Assembly (NCBI GenBank): GCA_001972305.1
Contig: BDDD01000038.1
Coordinates: forward strand, 1,146,756-1,210,755
Direction: 5' to 3'
Origin: Cephalotus follicularis
Taxonomy: Eukaryota > Streptophyta > Magnoliopsida > Oxalidales > Cephalotaceae
Length of the DNA stretch: 64,000 nt
The position numbers and the translations under genes were made by a program. The notes beneath the pieces are model-generated. The model saw only the letters and a list, made by a program, of their open reading frames with translations, was not told the origin of the DNA and ran no database searches. Below are positions 1 through 11,209 of the stretch, one piece after another (the stretch's first letter is position 1; each line of letters opens with the position of its first letter).

Positions 1-1175
1 TTTTGATAAAGAGATAGCATTTTTCTTAAAAGTCTTATTTTTCAAACACATATTCTCATACTCATCATACAATTTTTCATAAGCAATTTGCAATTCATCA
101 AATGTAAAGTTTACCTCATCTTCTTTCATCCTCAATTGCCATGTAAGCAATGTGTGCAACTTCTTCATCGCTTTCCTCTTCGGAGCTTGAGGAGTCGCTA
201 TCCGACCATGTGGCCACCATTGCTTTCTTCTTCTTGAAGTATTCATTCTTTTTCTTGAATTGCTCTTTCTTTTTGAGGTTTGGACATTCGTTCTTGAAAT
301 GGCCGGGCTTCTTGCATTCATAGCATGTTGGTTCTTCCCGTTTGCTTGGTTCTTCATCTTGAAGGTATTCTTTTTGAAATTCTTTTTACCTCTTTGATTC
401 TTGAGGAACCTTTTGAATTGGGAGGTAATAAGCGCGACATCTCCATCTTCATCACTTTCACTATCTTCCTTTGAAGCTTTGAAAGCGATTGCCTTTTTCT
501 TCTTGACTTCCACATTCTCATGATTCTTCATTGTTGTCTCATGTGTCATCAAGGAGCCAAGTAATTGTTCGAGTGGGAGAGTGGAGAGATCTTTGGCCTC
601 CTCAATAGCCGTCACCTTAGGCGTCCAACTCTTTGGCAAGCACCTTAAGATTTTCCTTACAAGTTCTTGGTTAGCATAGGATTTGCCAAGATTTTTAAGA
701 GAATTATAATGGTAGTAAAGCGAGTAAACATATCACTAATACTCTCATTATCATGCATTACAAACAATTCATATTCATGTACAAGCATGCTTATTTTAGA
801 TTCCTTAACTTGATTCGTGCCTTCATATGTGACTTCTAACAAATCCCACATCTCTTTAGCCGAATCACACGAGGATATCCGATTAAATTCATTAGGGCCA
901 ACGGCACAAAATAAAACATGTTTGGCCTTAGAATTCAATTGGAGCATTCTAAAGTCATTGTCATTATATTCATTTTCGGGTTTAGGCGATACTACTCCAT
1001 CTATAGTTCTTGTGGGCATCCTAGGACCATTTACAATTATGTGCCACAATTGATAGTCAAGGGATTGCAAAAATATGGTCATTCTAGTCTTCCAAAAGCT
1101 ATAGTTAATTCCGTCAAAAAACGGAGGTCTAGTGATGGAGGAGCCTTCTAATCCTATGTTCATTTGGTTTGCCAT
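1..1175 (-). pseudogene. Copia-1 gag (UBN2-type capsid and zinc knuckle), frame-broken
   Basis: Gag forms the virus-like particle and binds the element RNA. The start MANQMN at 1175 matches the start of the intact sister copy at 57593. An open stretch runs to about 657 and contains the copia gag core (FFDGINYSFWKTRMTIFLQS, then SAKEMWDLLEVTYEGT). A frameshift near 700 (I-I-I-L-L replaces the sister's I-I-N-S-L) breaks the frame. The rest can be followed in other frames: a CCHC knuckle (CYECKKPGHF...) at about 280-330, then an acidic Ser/Glu-rich stretch at about 100-240. Compared with the sister copy, several short indels and stops accumulate below 657. It is a pseudogene. I chose 1175 over the upstream ATG at 1196 because only 1175 is conserved in both copies. 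Confidence 0.88.
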
Positions 1176-1217
1176 GGATCTTTGTATCTCTAACAATTAA
1201 GAATAATGAGATAACCC

Positions 1218-1229
1218 GCTCTGATACCA
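1218..1229 (-). other. Copia-1 primer-binding site (initiator tRNA-Met type)
   Basis: The minus strand reads TGGTATCAGAGC two bases after the LTR end. This is the complement of the plant initiator tRNA-Met 3' end, the usual primer for plant copia elements. It fixes the LTR/internal boundary at 1231/1232. Confidence 0.9.
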
Positions 1230-1231
1230 AC

Positions 1232-2240
1232 TGAAAGTTAAGTATGGCAACCTTAAACAACAAACTAAATTGTTTGCGGAAATAACAAATTAAGCTATGA
1301 ACATAAACAATCACACAATAACAAATAAATAAGGAGTTAAGGGATAGAGAGTGCAAACAAAAATTATTGTGGTTCGGCAAAACCGTGCCTACGTCCACTT
1401 TTTCAAGAATACCTTGAGATTCCACAAGCCACCACTAGCAACCTTTGATTTTCGACTTACGGGTGCAAATCAAAGCAAACCACCTTTACACTTGATTTAA
1501 CTTCCGGGTGTAAATCAATAAACACCTTACAAGGGTTCACTCCCCTCAATTACAAATAATGATAGAAATGAATTGTGTAGTGTTTACAATAACCTCTCAA
1601 TAGGTTGGATATGAAAATGCTAGCTTAGTGTAAGCTTTGGATGTTGATATGAAAGATATAGGATTGCTCTAGCTTTGCTTGGAAGGAATGTATAATCACT
1701 TGTTATCTCTTGTAGTTTGTATATTGTAAAAATGCCATATTCTCATTTGTAATTATAGCCGTTGGGAGGAGGCAGTCGGCTGGAGCCCTGTGGCAGTCGG
1801 CTGTATGTCTGGGCAGTCGGCTGTTGCTCTGTTCCAGTCGGCTGTTTGGGCCTGAAATTCGATTTCCAAAGCTACTGGTTGAAATGTGCATCTCATGGCA
1901 GTCGGCTAGAATGTCACGGCAGTCGACTGGATTGTCATGGAAGTCGACTGGAGACCTGTGGCAGTCGGCTGGTTGGAGTGCACCTGCAGATTCTGGGTTT
2001 GTTTGAAGGTCCAGTCGGCTGGTCAAATGTTGGCAGTCGACTGAAGCTCTGTGACAGTCGGCTGGTTTTCCTGTTTCTGCAATTTAGAACCTTTGCAACA
2101 CTTTCAACAATGCAACCAAGTGAGTATATGAATTTGTATGAAATCAAATCATGCATATAAGAGTTTCTTGATTGTTACTTGTTTGTTAATCATCGAAACA
2201 TAATCTCTAACATAATTAAAGGGGTGGCAAAAAGCCAACA
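1232..2240 (-). repeat. Copia-1 5' LTR, 1009 bp
   Basis: The LTR runs from TGTTGGC at 2240 to CTTTCA at 1232 on the minus strand. The half nearest the PBS (about 1232-1560) has the same block order as the Copia-2 LTR: a stretch around CCGTGCCTACGTCCAC, then one around GGGTGTAAATCAA. The U3 half carries a 21-bp-spaced array of CAGTCGGCTG sites (1773-2064), where the sister LTR has a different motif. The block AGCCGTTGG just inside the array is shared with Copia-2. Confidence 0.88.
1773..2064. repeat. Palindrome array, flavour A (CAGTCGGCTG/CAGTCGACTG), in the Copia-1 LTR
   Basis: Sites start at 1773, 1794, 1814, 1835, 1899, 1920, 1941, 1962, 2012, 2034 and 2055. Gaps are 21, 20, 21, 64, 21, 21, 21, 50, 22 and 21 bp. 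The 64-bp gap equals three periods. The 10-bp core is conserved and the 11-bp spacer is variable, often CTGTGG-like just before the next core. Cores alternate between palindromic GTCGAC and GTCGGC. Confidence 0.93.
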
Positions 2241-3983
2241 CTGCATCAGAACACATCCCAAACCCTTCTTAGAAGCATCGCTGTATATCTGGTATCCACC
2301 CGACCCAGATGGTAAACGAAGAATTGGTGCTGACACAAGACCATTCTTCAATTTCTCGAAGCTTGCTTCTCGCTCCTCATTCCAATCAAATTTTGCTCCC
2401 TTCCTCATAAGCTGAGTTAGTGGTAAGGCTATAGAGGAAAAGCCTTCCACAAACCGCCTATAATATCCAGCCAAACCCAAGAAGCTCCTTACCTCCATCA
2501 CTGTGGTAGGTCTCGGCCATCTCGTAATAGCCTCAACTTTAGCAGGATCCACACAGATACCTTCAGCTGTAACCACATGACCCAAAAACGCCACCTGTTC
2601 CAACCAGAACTCACACTTCGAGAACTTCGCGTAAAGCTGATTCTTCCTCAGAATACCCAGCACAATGCGAAGCTGTTCTTCATGCACTTCCTTCGACTTG
2701 GAATACACAAGAATGTCATCTATAAACACAATAACGAACTGATCCAAGTACTCATGAAAAACCCTGTTCATCAAGTCCATGAAAACTGCTGGTGCATTAG
2801 TGAGTCCAAAAGGCATCACCAAAAACTTATAATGCCCATACCGAGTACGGAAAGCAGTTTTAGGCACATCTTCATCCTTTATCCGAAGCTGATGATATCC
2901 AAATCTCAAATCGATCTTCGAGAAATACTGAGCACCTTGGAGTTGATAAAACAAGTCATCAATCCTAGGTGGCGGGTATTTATTCCGAACAGTTATTCGG
3001 TTCAACTCTCTGTAGTCTATACATAACATCATAGACCCATCTTTCTTCTTCACAAAAAGAACCGGAGCACCCCATGGAGAAACACTAGGCCGAATGAAAC
3101 CCCGATCCAACAGCTCTTGCAACTGTTCCTTTAACTCTTGCAGTTCCAACGGTGTCATTCTGTAAGGTGCTTTAGATATAGGTGCCGCTGCGGGAATGAG
3201 TTCGATGGTAAACTCTACTTCCCGTTGCGGGGGTAAACCCGGTAACTCCTCCGGAAACACATCAGAAAATTCTCGTACCACAGGATAGTCTTCAAGGAGA
3301 GGCTCAACCTTTGAGACATCCTTCACAATAGCTAAGAAACCTTCAACGCCCTTAGCCACCAATTTCTGAGCTTTCAGAGCAGATATCACTTTCACTTCTT
3401 TCCTCGGCTGTGAACCCTGATAAACAAACTCAGGACTATTCACATCCCCAAACAGAACTCTCCGAGCATAGCAGTCGATCGTAGCCCGATGTCGGTTCAA
3501 CCAGTTCATTCCAAGAATCATATCAAAGTCGTACATATCGATAGGCAAAAGTTCAGCATCACGAATCCGATCATCGAAAACAAGAGGACAAGCATAAAAG
3601 CACACAGATATCACAACAGAAGAACCCGTAGGGGTCGAAAGGACCAAAGCTGGATCAAGCAACTGAGAAGACATCCCAAGATGTCGAACAAAAGACCTCG
3701 CTACAACCGAGTGGGTCGATCCAGTATCATACAAAACATAAGCCCTACGGTTACCAACAAAAATAAAGCCCGAAACTGTACCTGGTGCGTTAGCTGCCTG
3801 CTGAGTCGTGATAGCAAAGACACGACCTCCCACGTTGCACTGTCCATGATCTACATTATTCCCCTTCCTTTCCTTCGAACGAGGGTCAGGAGAATCCTTC
3901 ACGAAGTGCCCTTTCTGTCCACACACAAAACAGGCCCATATAGCCTTGTAGCACACTCCTACCGGATGTTCTCTACCACACAT
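2241..3983 (-). pseudogene. Gypsy-1 pol: zinc knuckle, protease, reverse transcriptase, truncated RNase H
   Basis: The polyprotein segment converts the element RNA to cDNA. In order it holds a gag zinc knuckle ([14 protein letters not shown], last Cys replaced by Ser), an aspartic protease with active site DTG ([10 protein letters not shown]), a complete RT with KKKDGS, the catalytic FIDDILVYS and the thumb motif [15 protein letters not shown], and the start of RNase H ([15 protein letters not shown]). The open frame physically extends to 2190, but residues after CVLMQ are read from the Copia-1 LTR, so I end the gene at 2241. It is in frame with gag upstream across a TGA at 4101-4103. RT and protease look intact, so decay here is recent or limited. 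Loss of RNase H and integrase makes it non-autonomous. Confidence 0.9.
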
Positions 3984-4103
3984 ATCACATTTGGAAATCT
4001 GGACATACGCAGCTCCCTGAGTCTGCCTTTGGTCATTACCGGGATGTTGCTGTCCCCGGTTATCATTCCTCTTACCACGCTTGGCATTCCTATTCTTATT
4101 CTG

Positions 4104-4934
4104 TCAAGAACCTTGCCCCTGAGGATCACCTCTGTTTCTCTTTCGGTAAAACTCCTGTCGAGCTGCCTGGAAATCTAACCTTTCCAGCTTAATGTTCTTA
4201 GCCGCATTAGCCACTCCAGATACATCAGCAAACCTGGTGTTGATCAATTTACCCCGGAGCTGATAATGTAACTTCCACTTGAACTTTTCTGCCTGCTCCA
4301 ATGCTGTCCCAGCCGCAGAACCAGCAAAGCCAGCAAGCCTAGTGAAACGGGTCAAGAACTCTATCACCGACTCTCCATCCTTCTGTCTGGTATTGATAAA
4401 CTCCCTGGCGTAAGCCTCCTTATCAGTGGTGGGAAAGTACTGCTGATAAAAGACTTCGCAAAACTCAGACCAGGTCAAAGTCTCTGCATAGTTGCCACTC
4501 TTAGCCAAAACCACAGCTTTCCACCATTTCTGAGCATCACCCTCAAGCTCGTACACAGCTAACTTAATCTGCTGTTCATCATTGCAACCAAGCACATCAA
4601 AGATCTTGTCCATATTAGCAATCCAGTGTTCAGCTTCCACCGGTGTCACGGCCGAGCTGAAAGACTGCAGACTCTGCTTCTAGAACCGCTCTAGCCAAAC
4701 ATAAGTGGGCGTATCAGTCCTGTCCCCAGCATCTCTTCCCAAAGGGACATCATCTGGAGTATCATTAGCAGCAACCAGCTCCCTACGGTCCTCATTCTGA
4801 TTCTGCTCACTCAACACGCATCGTATCTCCTGAGCGACTGCCTGACGTACAAGCTCCTCCATAGTAGGCTCATTTCTAGCTTCCTGAGCTTCAATGGGTG
4901 CAGTCCTCCCAGCAGTGTTCCTTGTACGTGCCAT
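4104..4934 (-). pseudogene. Gypsy-1 gag (retrotransposon gag domain), two stop codons
   Basis: The frame starts MARTRNTAGR at 4934 and shares its reading frame with the downstream pol, so gag-pol was a single ORF. In-frame stops lie at 4677-4679 and 4101-4103. The gag core is clear: TPVEAEHWIANMDKIFDVLG, then LEGDAQKWWKA and REFINTRQKDGESVIEFLTR, the pattern of Tekay/Del-type capsids. A basic tail follows (YRKRNRGDPQGQ). The Gypsy-2 gag at 15.7 kb is a more decayed relative with the same order. The start was chosen for its fit to the family N-terminus and its distance from the PBS. Confidence 0.88.
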
Positions 4935-5089
4935 CTATGAAAAGGCATCCAAAGCATAAAACATCGCAAGGAACAAAATAGAAAACAGAAAGCATATCAG
5001 AAAATCATAACCGAAATAGCCTAACCCGGTGTCTACCCAATCTCACAGGTCAAACCTAGTTAGGTCTTCTAAGGAAACAAAACCTAATT

Positions 5090-5100
5090 CTCTGATACCA
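5090..5100 (-). other. Gypsy-1 primer-binding site
   Basis: The minus strand reads TGGTATCAGAG five bases after the LTR terminus, the complement of the initiator tRNA-Met 3' end. Confidence 0.85.
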
Positions 5101-5105
5101 TAATC

Positions 5106-7632
5106 TGTAACACCCCCGGATGGCGGGAGTCGTCATAGGGTCATATCATACATAACATAACTTAACAAATCATAAGTTTGCTTTCTTAGTCAAAAACAGC
5201 CAAAACGTGGCAATCTTATCAAAACAAAAATACTTAACCATTTAACATATTAAGTAGTTGCGGAAAATTCAAAACATAAATCAGCTCCAATTTAAAACAT
5301 AAAACATAAAAATCCATGTTTCTGACCACTAAACATAACATAAGGATCACTCTCCTAAGGATCCAACATACAGGGTGGTCATCACTCAATCACACTTTCC
5401 CCCGCTGCTCCTGAAAACCTGCCGCATGGAAATAAAAATGCGGCTGAGCAAACCTCAGTACGGATAAGGGAAATAAAACAGTAAACGGTAATTTAAAAAC
5501 ATTAATATTTCAATAATAACTTAACAGAAATCTTTAACAGATAAAACAGTTTAATCATATTCAAATGACAATTGCATATTTTTCGAAACAATTACGGAAC
5601 GTTATAAATCATAGTTCATAAAACATACTGAGCCATATTCATATCACATATCATAAATTTTGGCAAGGGAGGTGCTAATTCCACATGCCCACTAGAATTG
5701 AAGTGTACGGCACTACACAAGTCAATTCTAACATGTCCGATCACACCTCAGACCACATATCTGAATTCACCTCAGATCACATAAACTAGAATCGATTCAT
5801 ACGCCTCTATCATACATAGCGGATCCACAAATCCACCTCATGGGATTTGTAGACACACTCAGAGACGCCGTAGTCTAATCACACCGCTACGGAAGTGTCA
5901 CGTCCCCGTGCCAAGCCCACGACGTGCCTATGGTTACGCCCCATAGGTGGGTACAATACTCAGTATTTATTTCAAAATAATTGATTTATCATATAAATAT
6001 GTTTTCACACAACATATTCGAAAACCGCTCACAGCGGTATCATAACATATCATATCATAACATATCATATGGATAAAGTCAGAATCAATTAAAATGTCAA
6101 ACCAACTTTAAATTTGAAACGTATTAAAATCATGAAACATCGTTGATTCCATAAACGAAGATGCTTAGCAAAACAGTTTCAGTTCGAATGTCAGATAGCC
6201 AAGGAACAGAAAATCCGTACCTTATGTGCTTACACAGTACTTACGAATAGGCGATCAAAAACAATTTCTCCTTTGAAGTATACAATCTAAAAGTCATACA
6301 AAATCATACGTGTAAGAGTCTAAAACACACCAGAAGTATTAAACAGACTCTTAACAGTGTTTGGAAAAGACTTGGATTGATTCGGGGATTAGACGAATTA
6401 AAACAGTTGAAAACAGTACATTCCAGGGCAAAACAATCGACTAAAACAGGGCTCCAGTCGACTAGGGAGACTTGGCAGTCGACTATTCATATGGTCCAGT
6501 CGACTACACAACCCAGAATACAGGCAGTCGACTGTGTTCATCCCTCCAGTCGACTATACAACCAAGGCAGTCGACTGCATTCATGTGGCAGTCGGCTACC
6601 CAACCATTCCAGCCGACTGTCCACAGAGACAGCCGACTGTTCTGGGCGACAGAACAGTTGGAAATTCGACGATATGCTACTGAAAATGGTTCAAATGGTT
6701 TCTACGTTAAACTAGAGACATATGGACATAAACATATGATCATATATGACTTGTAGGTGACATAGAAACACAGAAACGGCATATAAATAATTGGACAGTG
6801 ACTTAACTTACAAAAAGGAAACAAGAAGACAATGGATGTACATGTCCAGATTCTGTCTCTAATTGATTACAGATGTTATAAAACAAGTTTGTGACATATC
6901 TAGGTGCATAAAACGTGTTGACAATATCAGTGACACAGTGACAACATGTTTAGGCAGGAATCAATGACCCAAAGACACCAAGAGCACAAAAACTCAAAGT
7001 ATGCCATTAGAACAAGATTATCATTAGAGAGGACGAATCTACTAACCTGTAATGATTCCCAGAACACAAGAACAGTAGAAGAAACACTAGCACACACTCA
7101 CAATTCAGCTGTGAACAAAAATAGAGGAAGAAGAATACAAAACCATAACATACTTAGACATACATAGCAAACTAAGAGAGTTCAATCCAAAGAAAACAAC
7201 TAAAGGATTGAATTTACCTCTTCTGACTTTGAAGAACGAATTACACAGCAGATTGTTACACACAACAAGGCAGAATCGGCAGTGGCTTGCAAGAAGGATG
7301 AGGGCAACATATAAAATGGCAAAGGTAAGGTACTCTAAGAAAGGAGAAAGGAGGAGACACAATTTGACCAAAAGGGGAAGAAAGGAGGATTTTATGGAAT
7401 TTGAAATGGGAAAAAGAGAGGTTTAGCATGTGATATTGATGGTGGGAAGAAGGATTTACGGGAAAGGAGAAGGAAAGTAGGAAGAAAGTAGGAGAAAATG
7501 ATAAAATAGGAAAAAGGAAAAAAATATAGATGTTTCAATATATGCACAATCATGCCAAGTGGCCATAAACAATCCATATGCAAGAATACTGCACAAGGGT
7601 ACAATCAATTCATCCATCAATTGGGTGTCACA
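5106..7632 (-). repeat. Gypsy-1 5' LTR, about 2.5 kb
   Basis: The inner end (GGGGGTGTTACA on the minus strand) is at 5106. The outer end is placed at 7632 where the minus strand reads TGTGACACCC, followed about 90 bp later by a pyrimidine-rich tract (about 7340-7540), as in related LTRs. It contains the conserved CCTATGG...CCATAGG hairpin block (5927-5947), the nearby conserved CACACCGCTACGGAAGTG block (about 5880), and a flavour A array (6434-6640). The outer end is uncertain because sequence beyond it is also LTR-associated repeat. Confidence 0.7.
6434..6640. repeat. Palindrome array, flavour A, in the Gypsy-1 LTR
   Basis: Ten CAGTCGACTG-like sites start at 6434, 6455, 6476, 6497, 6525, 6547, 6568, 6589, 6610 and 6630. 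Gaps are 21, 21, 21, 28, 22, 21, 21, 21 and 20 bp. The last two sites are CAGCCGACTG, the reverse-complement form of CAGTCGGCTG. Confidence 0.93.
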
Positions 7633-9080
7633 CGCCGCTATCTCCTAGCTCTGACTGTGCACTACCTAACTATCTCCTGCGCTCTGAGGATGATAGAACA
7701 TGTAACATTTACTACCGGCGTTGGCGGGTAGTTTAACAAATAAGATCTGCAATGCATATTAGTTTAGGAGATATCCTGGCCAACTCCTGGCACCCAGGAT
7801 GCCTACCGTAGTCGGTGACCACAGCCATCACTCGACCACCGGCAACAAGCATAATCAATACAAGCATTCAATAATAATATTACATATATCAGCAATATGC
7901 AATATAAAAGTGGTTTTCTTTAGGAACATGTAACAAGTCATTTATCGTACATCTCTTCGGAGGAAAACGATATCAATTCAATAGTGGTTCTCGATTGGAG
8001 AACAAAACAGTAATAGTGCCTCTATCGAGAGGAAAATAACAGTTTGTATGATAATAAGATTTTCTATTAGAAAACCGTTTACAAATCATTGTTTATGCTT
8101 TAAGCATTAGGTCGGTAAAATTCATGAATATGTATGCATATCAGTAGAAATTTTACCCAATAACAGTAATAATGGTTACAATATAACATATCAGGGATAC
8201 TTGCAACCACAAACAATTCAATTGATCAATAACAAATTTCTACACCTACTGGTCTAAAGCGTCGACAGTTACTATATAAGCGTCGATGGTTAGTGACTAG
8301 GCGTCGACATTACACAGTTTGAGCGTCGCATTCTAAGCATTACTATGCCATTTTCGTATCAAAGCGTCGACGGTCAAGAGTAAGAGTCGACGCTTATGGG
8401 TTTCATACGAATTCCAGGAGTAGTTTCAAAACAGGGGATGTACAATTTCAATCCAAACTCAAACCAATTCAACATGCAATCAAGTACAGTCCATCATAAC
8501 ATATTATACATGTTATATGTTCAAAAACATGTCAAAATCCCCTACCTCAATAGCTAATCCCAAGATCAATTGGAATGATCTTTCACTTTATGCCAAAAGT
8601 TCCTCACTTCCTTTAATCTTCCAAAGTTTCCAGAATTAATCTACATGAGTGCATGTTTACAGGTCTTAGATACGAATCTAGTATGTTAGGCTAATTATAT
8701 AACCATGACAACATCCTGGAAATTGAATCATAAGCTTAAAACTAACTTCTAGGCTAAACTTCTAACCTTAGCTAATACATTATCTCATCTTTTCTTTCAT
8801 GTTTAATCCTCCATAAACATGTCAACAGTGGCATTGATGCTAACATTAAGGTATTACATTACTAGTGACCTTAACAACAACAAGAACATTCGGATTACTT
8901 ACCAATTCCAGGTAGTGTTCCAAGGTTTCCCTCTTTACTTCAAGCTCCTTCCTCCTCTAGCAATCCTCCAATAATCATCCAGGTTGTCTCACAATCTCTC
9001 AGTGTTTCTAACACTAAATCATTTCAAGGATCAACTGATATAAGGACTCATCAGTGTCTCCTTCAATTCGCCAGATTCTC
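7633..9080 (-). repeat. LTR-associated repeat, left arm of a large inverted repeat
   Basis: No coding sequence is seen. About 7543-8110 is an inverted, diverged copy of about 11880-12420; shared blocks include CATGCCAAGTGGCCATA, TGCAATGCATATT, CCAACTCCTGGCACC and CACCTAACTATC-like stretches. The arm therefore crosses the supposed LTR boundary at 7632. A flavour B palindrome array follows at 8260-8396. The rest (about 8400-9080) is AT-rich with nothing recognisable. It is probably the 3' untranslated region or LTR of another gypsy copy. Confidence 0.6.
8260..8396. repeat. Palindrome array, flavour B (AAGCGTCGACGCTT type)
   Basis: Core starts (the C of CGTCGA or its equivalent) are at 8260, 8281, 8302, 8324, 8365 and 8385. 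Gaps are 21, 21, 22, 41 and 20 bp. The best palindromes are at 8362-8372 and 8384-8395. Confidence 0.88.
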
Positions 9081-11209
9081 TGTAATGACCCCGACCCGAG
9101 CTCGCTAATATCTCAAAGAGAACATCCGAGGATCGGTTCCGTTACGTTGGTTGCGAAACGTTACATCCTTTGGTACTATTCTCTAAAAGTACACTACATT
9201 ATAACTCACATTTCGTAACATAATACCTAACCTTAAATTCAAACTTTATACAAAATCTTCTTATATGAAGATGTCATAATCATATCGTTAATCTACATTA
9301 CACAGGATCATTCTTTTACATTACAGCGGAAAAACTTTATTCCTATTACATAATAAAACATTAATGCAACATCATTTCATAGTCTTTCATTCTCAAAAAC
9401 TCCTTCTTAAGAGCTTCCTCTAAGCTCCCAATCTCCATTCATTCATTTCCTGAAAACATTTTATTTGAAAACAACATTGAAAGGAATGAGCCCAAAATAG
9501 CCCAGTAAGGTGTTTTTATAGTAAACACATTTCATCATGACTTTTTCTAGTCCATACATATAATTAGAAACATTTCATGAAACATATCACTTTTCTAGTT
9601 AATATCGTAACTAGATCATTTCGTAAACAAAAAAGTCATAAAAAACCTTAATGAACCCTTTACACCGCTTCACCGGGGCATTGTGCACTCCCCGATTACT
9701 ATCCTTACATCGCATGCATGTCCGTGAGCACGCTCGGATCCATTAACTTTGAGCATCTCGCTCCATTCCCCTTGGATCACAATCCAAGGGCAGTTCATTC
9801 ATCATTTACTTTGAGTGATCAGTTCAAAGAAATCATAAAAATCATTTCATAACGTCTCTTTCACAATCCATAAACTTTTCTCTTCATTTGAGTAATTTAA
9901 CTCAAAACCTTTGTAAAACAGTTTTGCATCACTTCACTAAAACTGATAATTCATATAGAAATAAGCCTTTTCAGTAAAAACTTAAAACATAAACATTAAA
10001 GTACACATCCTTAAGATTTCAGAAAGCTCAAGATCATAACAATTGGTTGAGAATTGAATCCTCTATGAATTTTTGAAAGTGGCTGGTCCGATGAGAAAAC
10101 AGGACATGAGCAGTAAAATGAATCATTGATTTTCATCAAGAATTTGACATAATTTCGGGATACATAAAACATAACAGTTAAAGAGGACATATTAAGGTTT
10201 TCAAAACATCTAGACATTAAATTTTTCATCAAAAAACGAGTAAGATATGTTTTAAAGAAGCTGCTGCATAATCTAGGAATAAAACAGTTCCTGAACAGAA
10301 ATTTAAAACATGGATTTCCATCAAGAAAGCGATAGAATCTTGAAACATGAAAAGCATAACATTTAAAGAAGACATCTTAAAGTTTCTAGAACATCCAACC
10401 ATTCAAAAATCCATTGAGAATTGAACAAGTTATAACTAGAACAATATGCTGCATAATTGAAACCAAAACAGGGGATGCTTTGTAGAGAATGGCTAAAGAA
10501 TTTCCTTACTTTTGCTTTAGAATTCCTTTCTCTTTTGCTCTCCACGAATTCTTCACTTCACTATCAGCAGGAAAAATTTCTTTCTCAACAGAAATTACTG
10601 AGTTTCAACACTCTTAGCCATTAAATAGAAGGATAGCTTGTGAGGTAAGTTTTCCCCCCTCTCACACACTCAATTATCTAACTTGGCAGCACATGTGACA
10701 AATTTCAACCAATCCAGGTGTTTACACCTGTTAGATTATCAGGTAACACCTCCTAGAATCCTTCCCTGGCCTGCCATGTGTCCAAAATTAAAGATTTTTA
10801 CCCACAAAATGCCAAAAAGTCAGATTTTACATTTTGTCTGTAGCTCAAAGCGTCAACGTTTTCCTTCTAAGCGTCGGCGGTCAGAGCCTTTTCCTGAGTT
10901 TTTCACCTCTATCCCGACTAAAACGCTGATGCTTTATCACAAAGCGTCGCCGCTTTAAGTCAACTGACACACATAACTTCAACGAATCGACGTTTAAAAT
11001 TAGGACATCGACTGTTACCCAAAGCGTCGACGCTTTCAACAAAACCGTCGGCACTTTAGACAGTTTTTATGATTGCTCACCGGGGAGCGGAACCCCCGTA
11101 CTCCCCGAGCGTTGGGTCATACTACGGGTCCCTTAAACTATTTGCCAATTCACACAATAGAAATCGTTTTCCATAATTAATATCTTACATAGAAACTCGG
11201 GTCATTACA
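9081..11209 (-). mobile_element. Solo LTR, 2129 bp, with target duplication TTCTC
   Basis: Termini are TGTAATGACC at 9081 and GGTCATTACA at 11209, flanked by TTCTC on both sides (9076-9080 and 11210-11214). No internal region or second LTR is present, so this is a solo LTR left by LTR-LTR recombination. Minus orientation is inferred from similarity to the LTR at 47218-48283: both share the blocks GGGGAGTGCACAATGCCCCG and GAGCTCGCTTTGAG-like sequence before CTCGGGTCGGGG. A flavour B array lies at 10851-11057, which the 47-kb relative lacks. Confidence 0.88.
10851..11057. repeat. Palindrome array, flavour B, inside the solo LTR
   Basis: Core starts are at 10851, 10872, 10924, 10945, 10985, 11006, 11025 and 11046. 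Gaps are 21, 52, 21, 40, 21, 19 and 21 bp. The clearest member is AAAGCGTCGACGCTTT at 11021-11036. Confidence 0.92.

Larger units (their letters stand above)
1..2240 (-). mobile_element. Copia-1: 5' part of a Ty1/copia retrotransposon, cut by the window edge
   Basis: Read on the minus strand, this is a 5' LTR (1232-2240), a primer-binding site (1218-1229) and a gag gene that runs off the left edge. The LTR begins TGTTGGC at 2240 and ends CTTTCA at 1232. The element lies inside the RNase H domain of Gypsy-1: the gypsy reading frame runs cleanly to GLGCVLMQ and then changes to LTR sequence at 2240/2241. The first five flanking bases are CTGCA (2241-2245); the matching target duplication would lie off-window. 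Its gag is closely similar to that of Copia-2 at 56-57.6 kb, so the two are sister copies. Confidence 0.9.
2241..7632 (-). mobile_element. Gypsy-1: Ty3/gypsy (Tekay/Del-like) element, 3' half displaced by Copia-1
   Basis: On the minus strand: 5' LTR (5106-7632), PBS (5090-5100), gag, protease, reverse transcriptase and part of RNase H, then interruption by Copia-1 at 2241. Integrase and the 3' LTR should lie beyond the left edge. The LTR end GGGGGTGTTACA next to TGGTATCAGAG is typical of plant gypsy elements. The outer LTR limit at 7632 (TGTGACACCC) is less certain than the inner one. Confidence 0.82.

Noticed and set aside
1773-2064. Regularly spaced short repeats resembling a CRISPR array
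   Set aside because: Repeats of 10 bp with 11-bp spacers inside a plant LTR do not fit CRISPR lengths, no cas genes are present, and the same arrays recur in many LTRs.
1762-2160. 132-codon plus-strand ORF with repeated Ser-Arg-Leu
   Set aside because: It is a read-through of the palindrome array in the LTR; the other array copies are not open in the same way.
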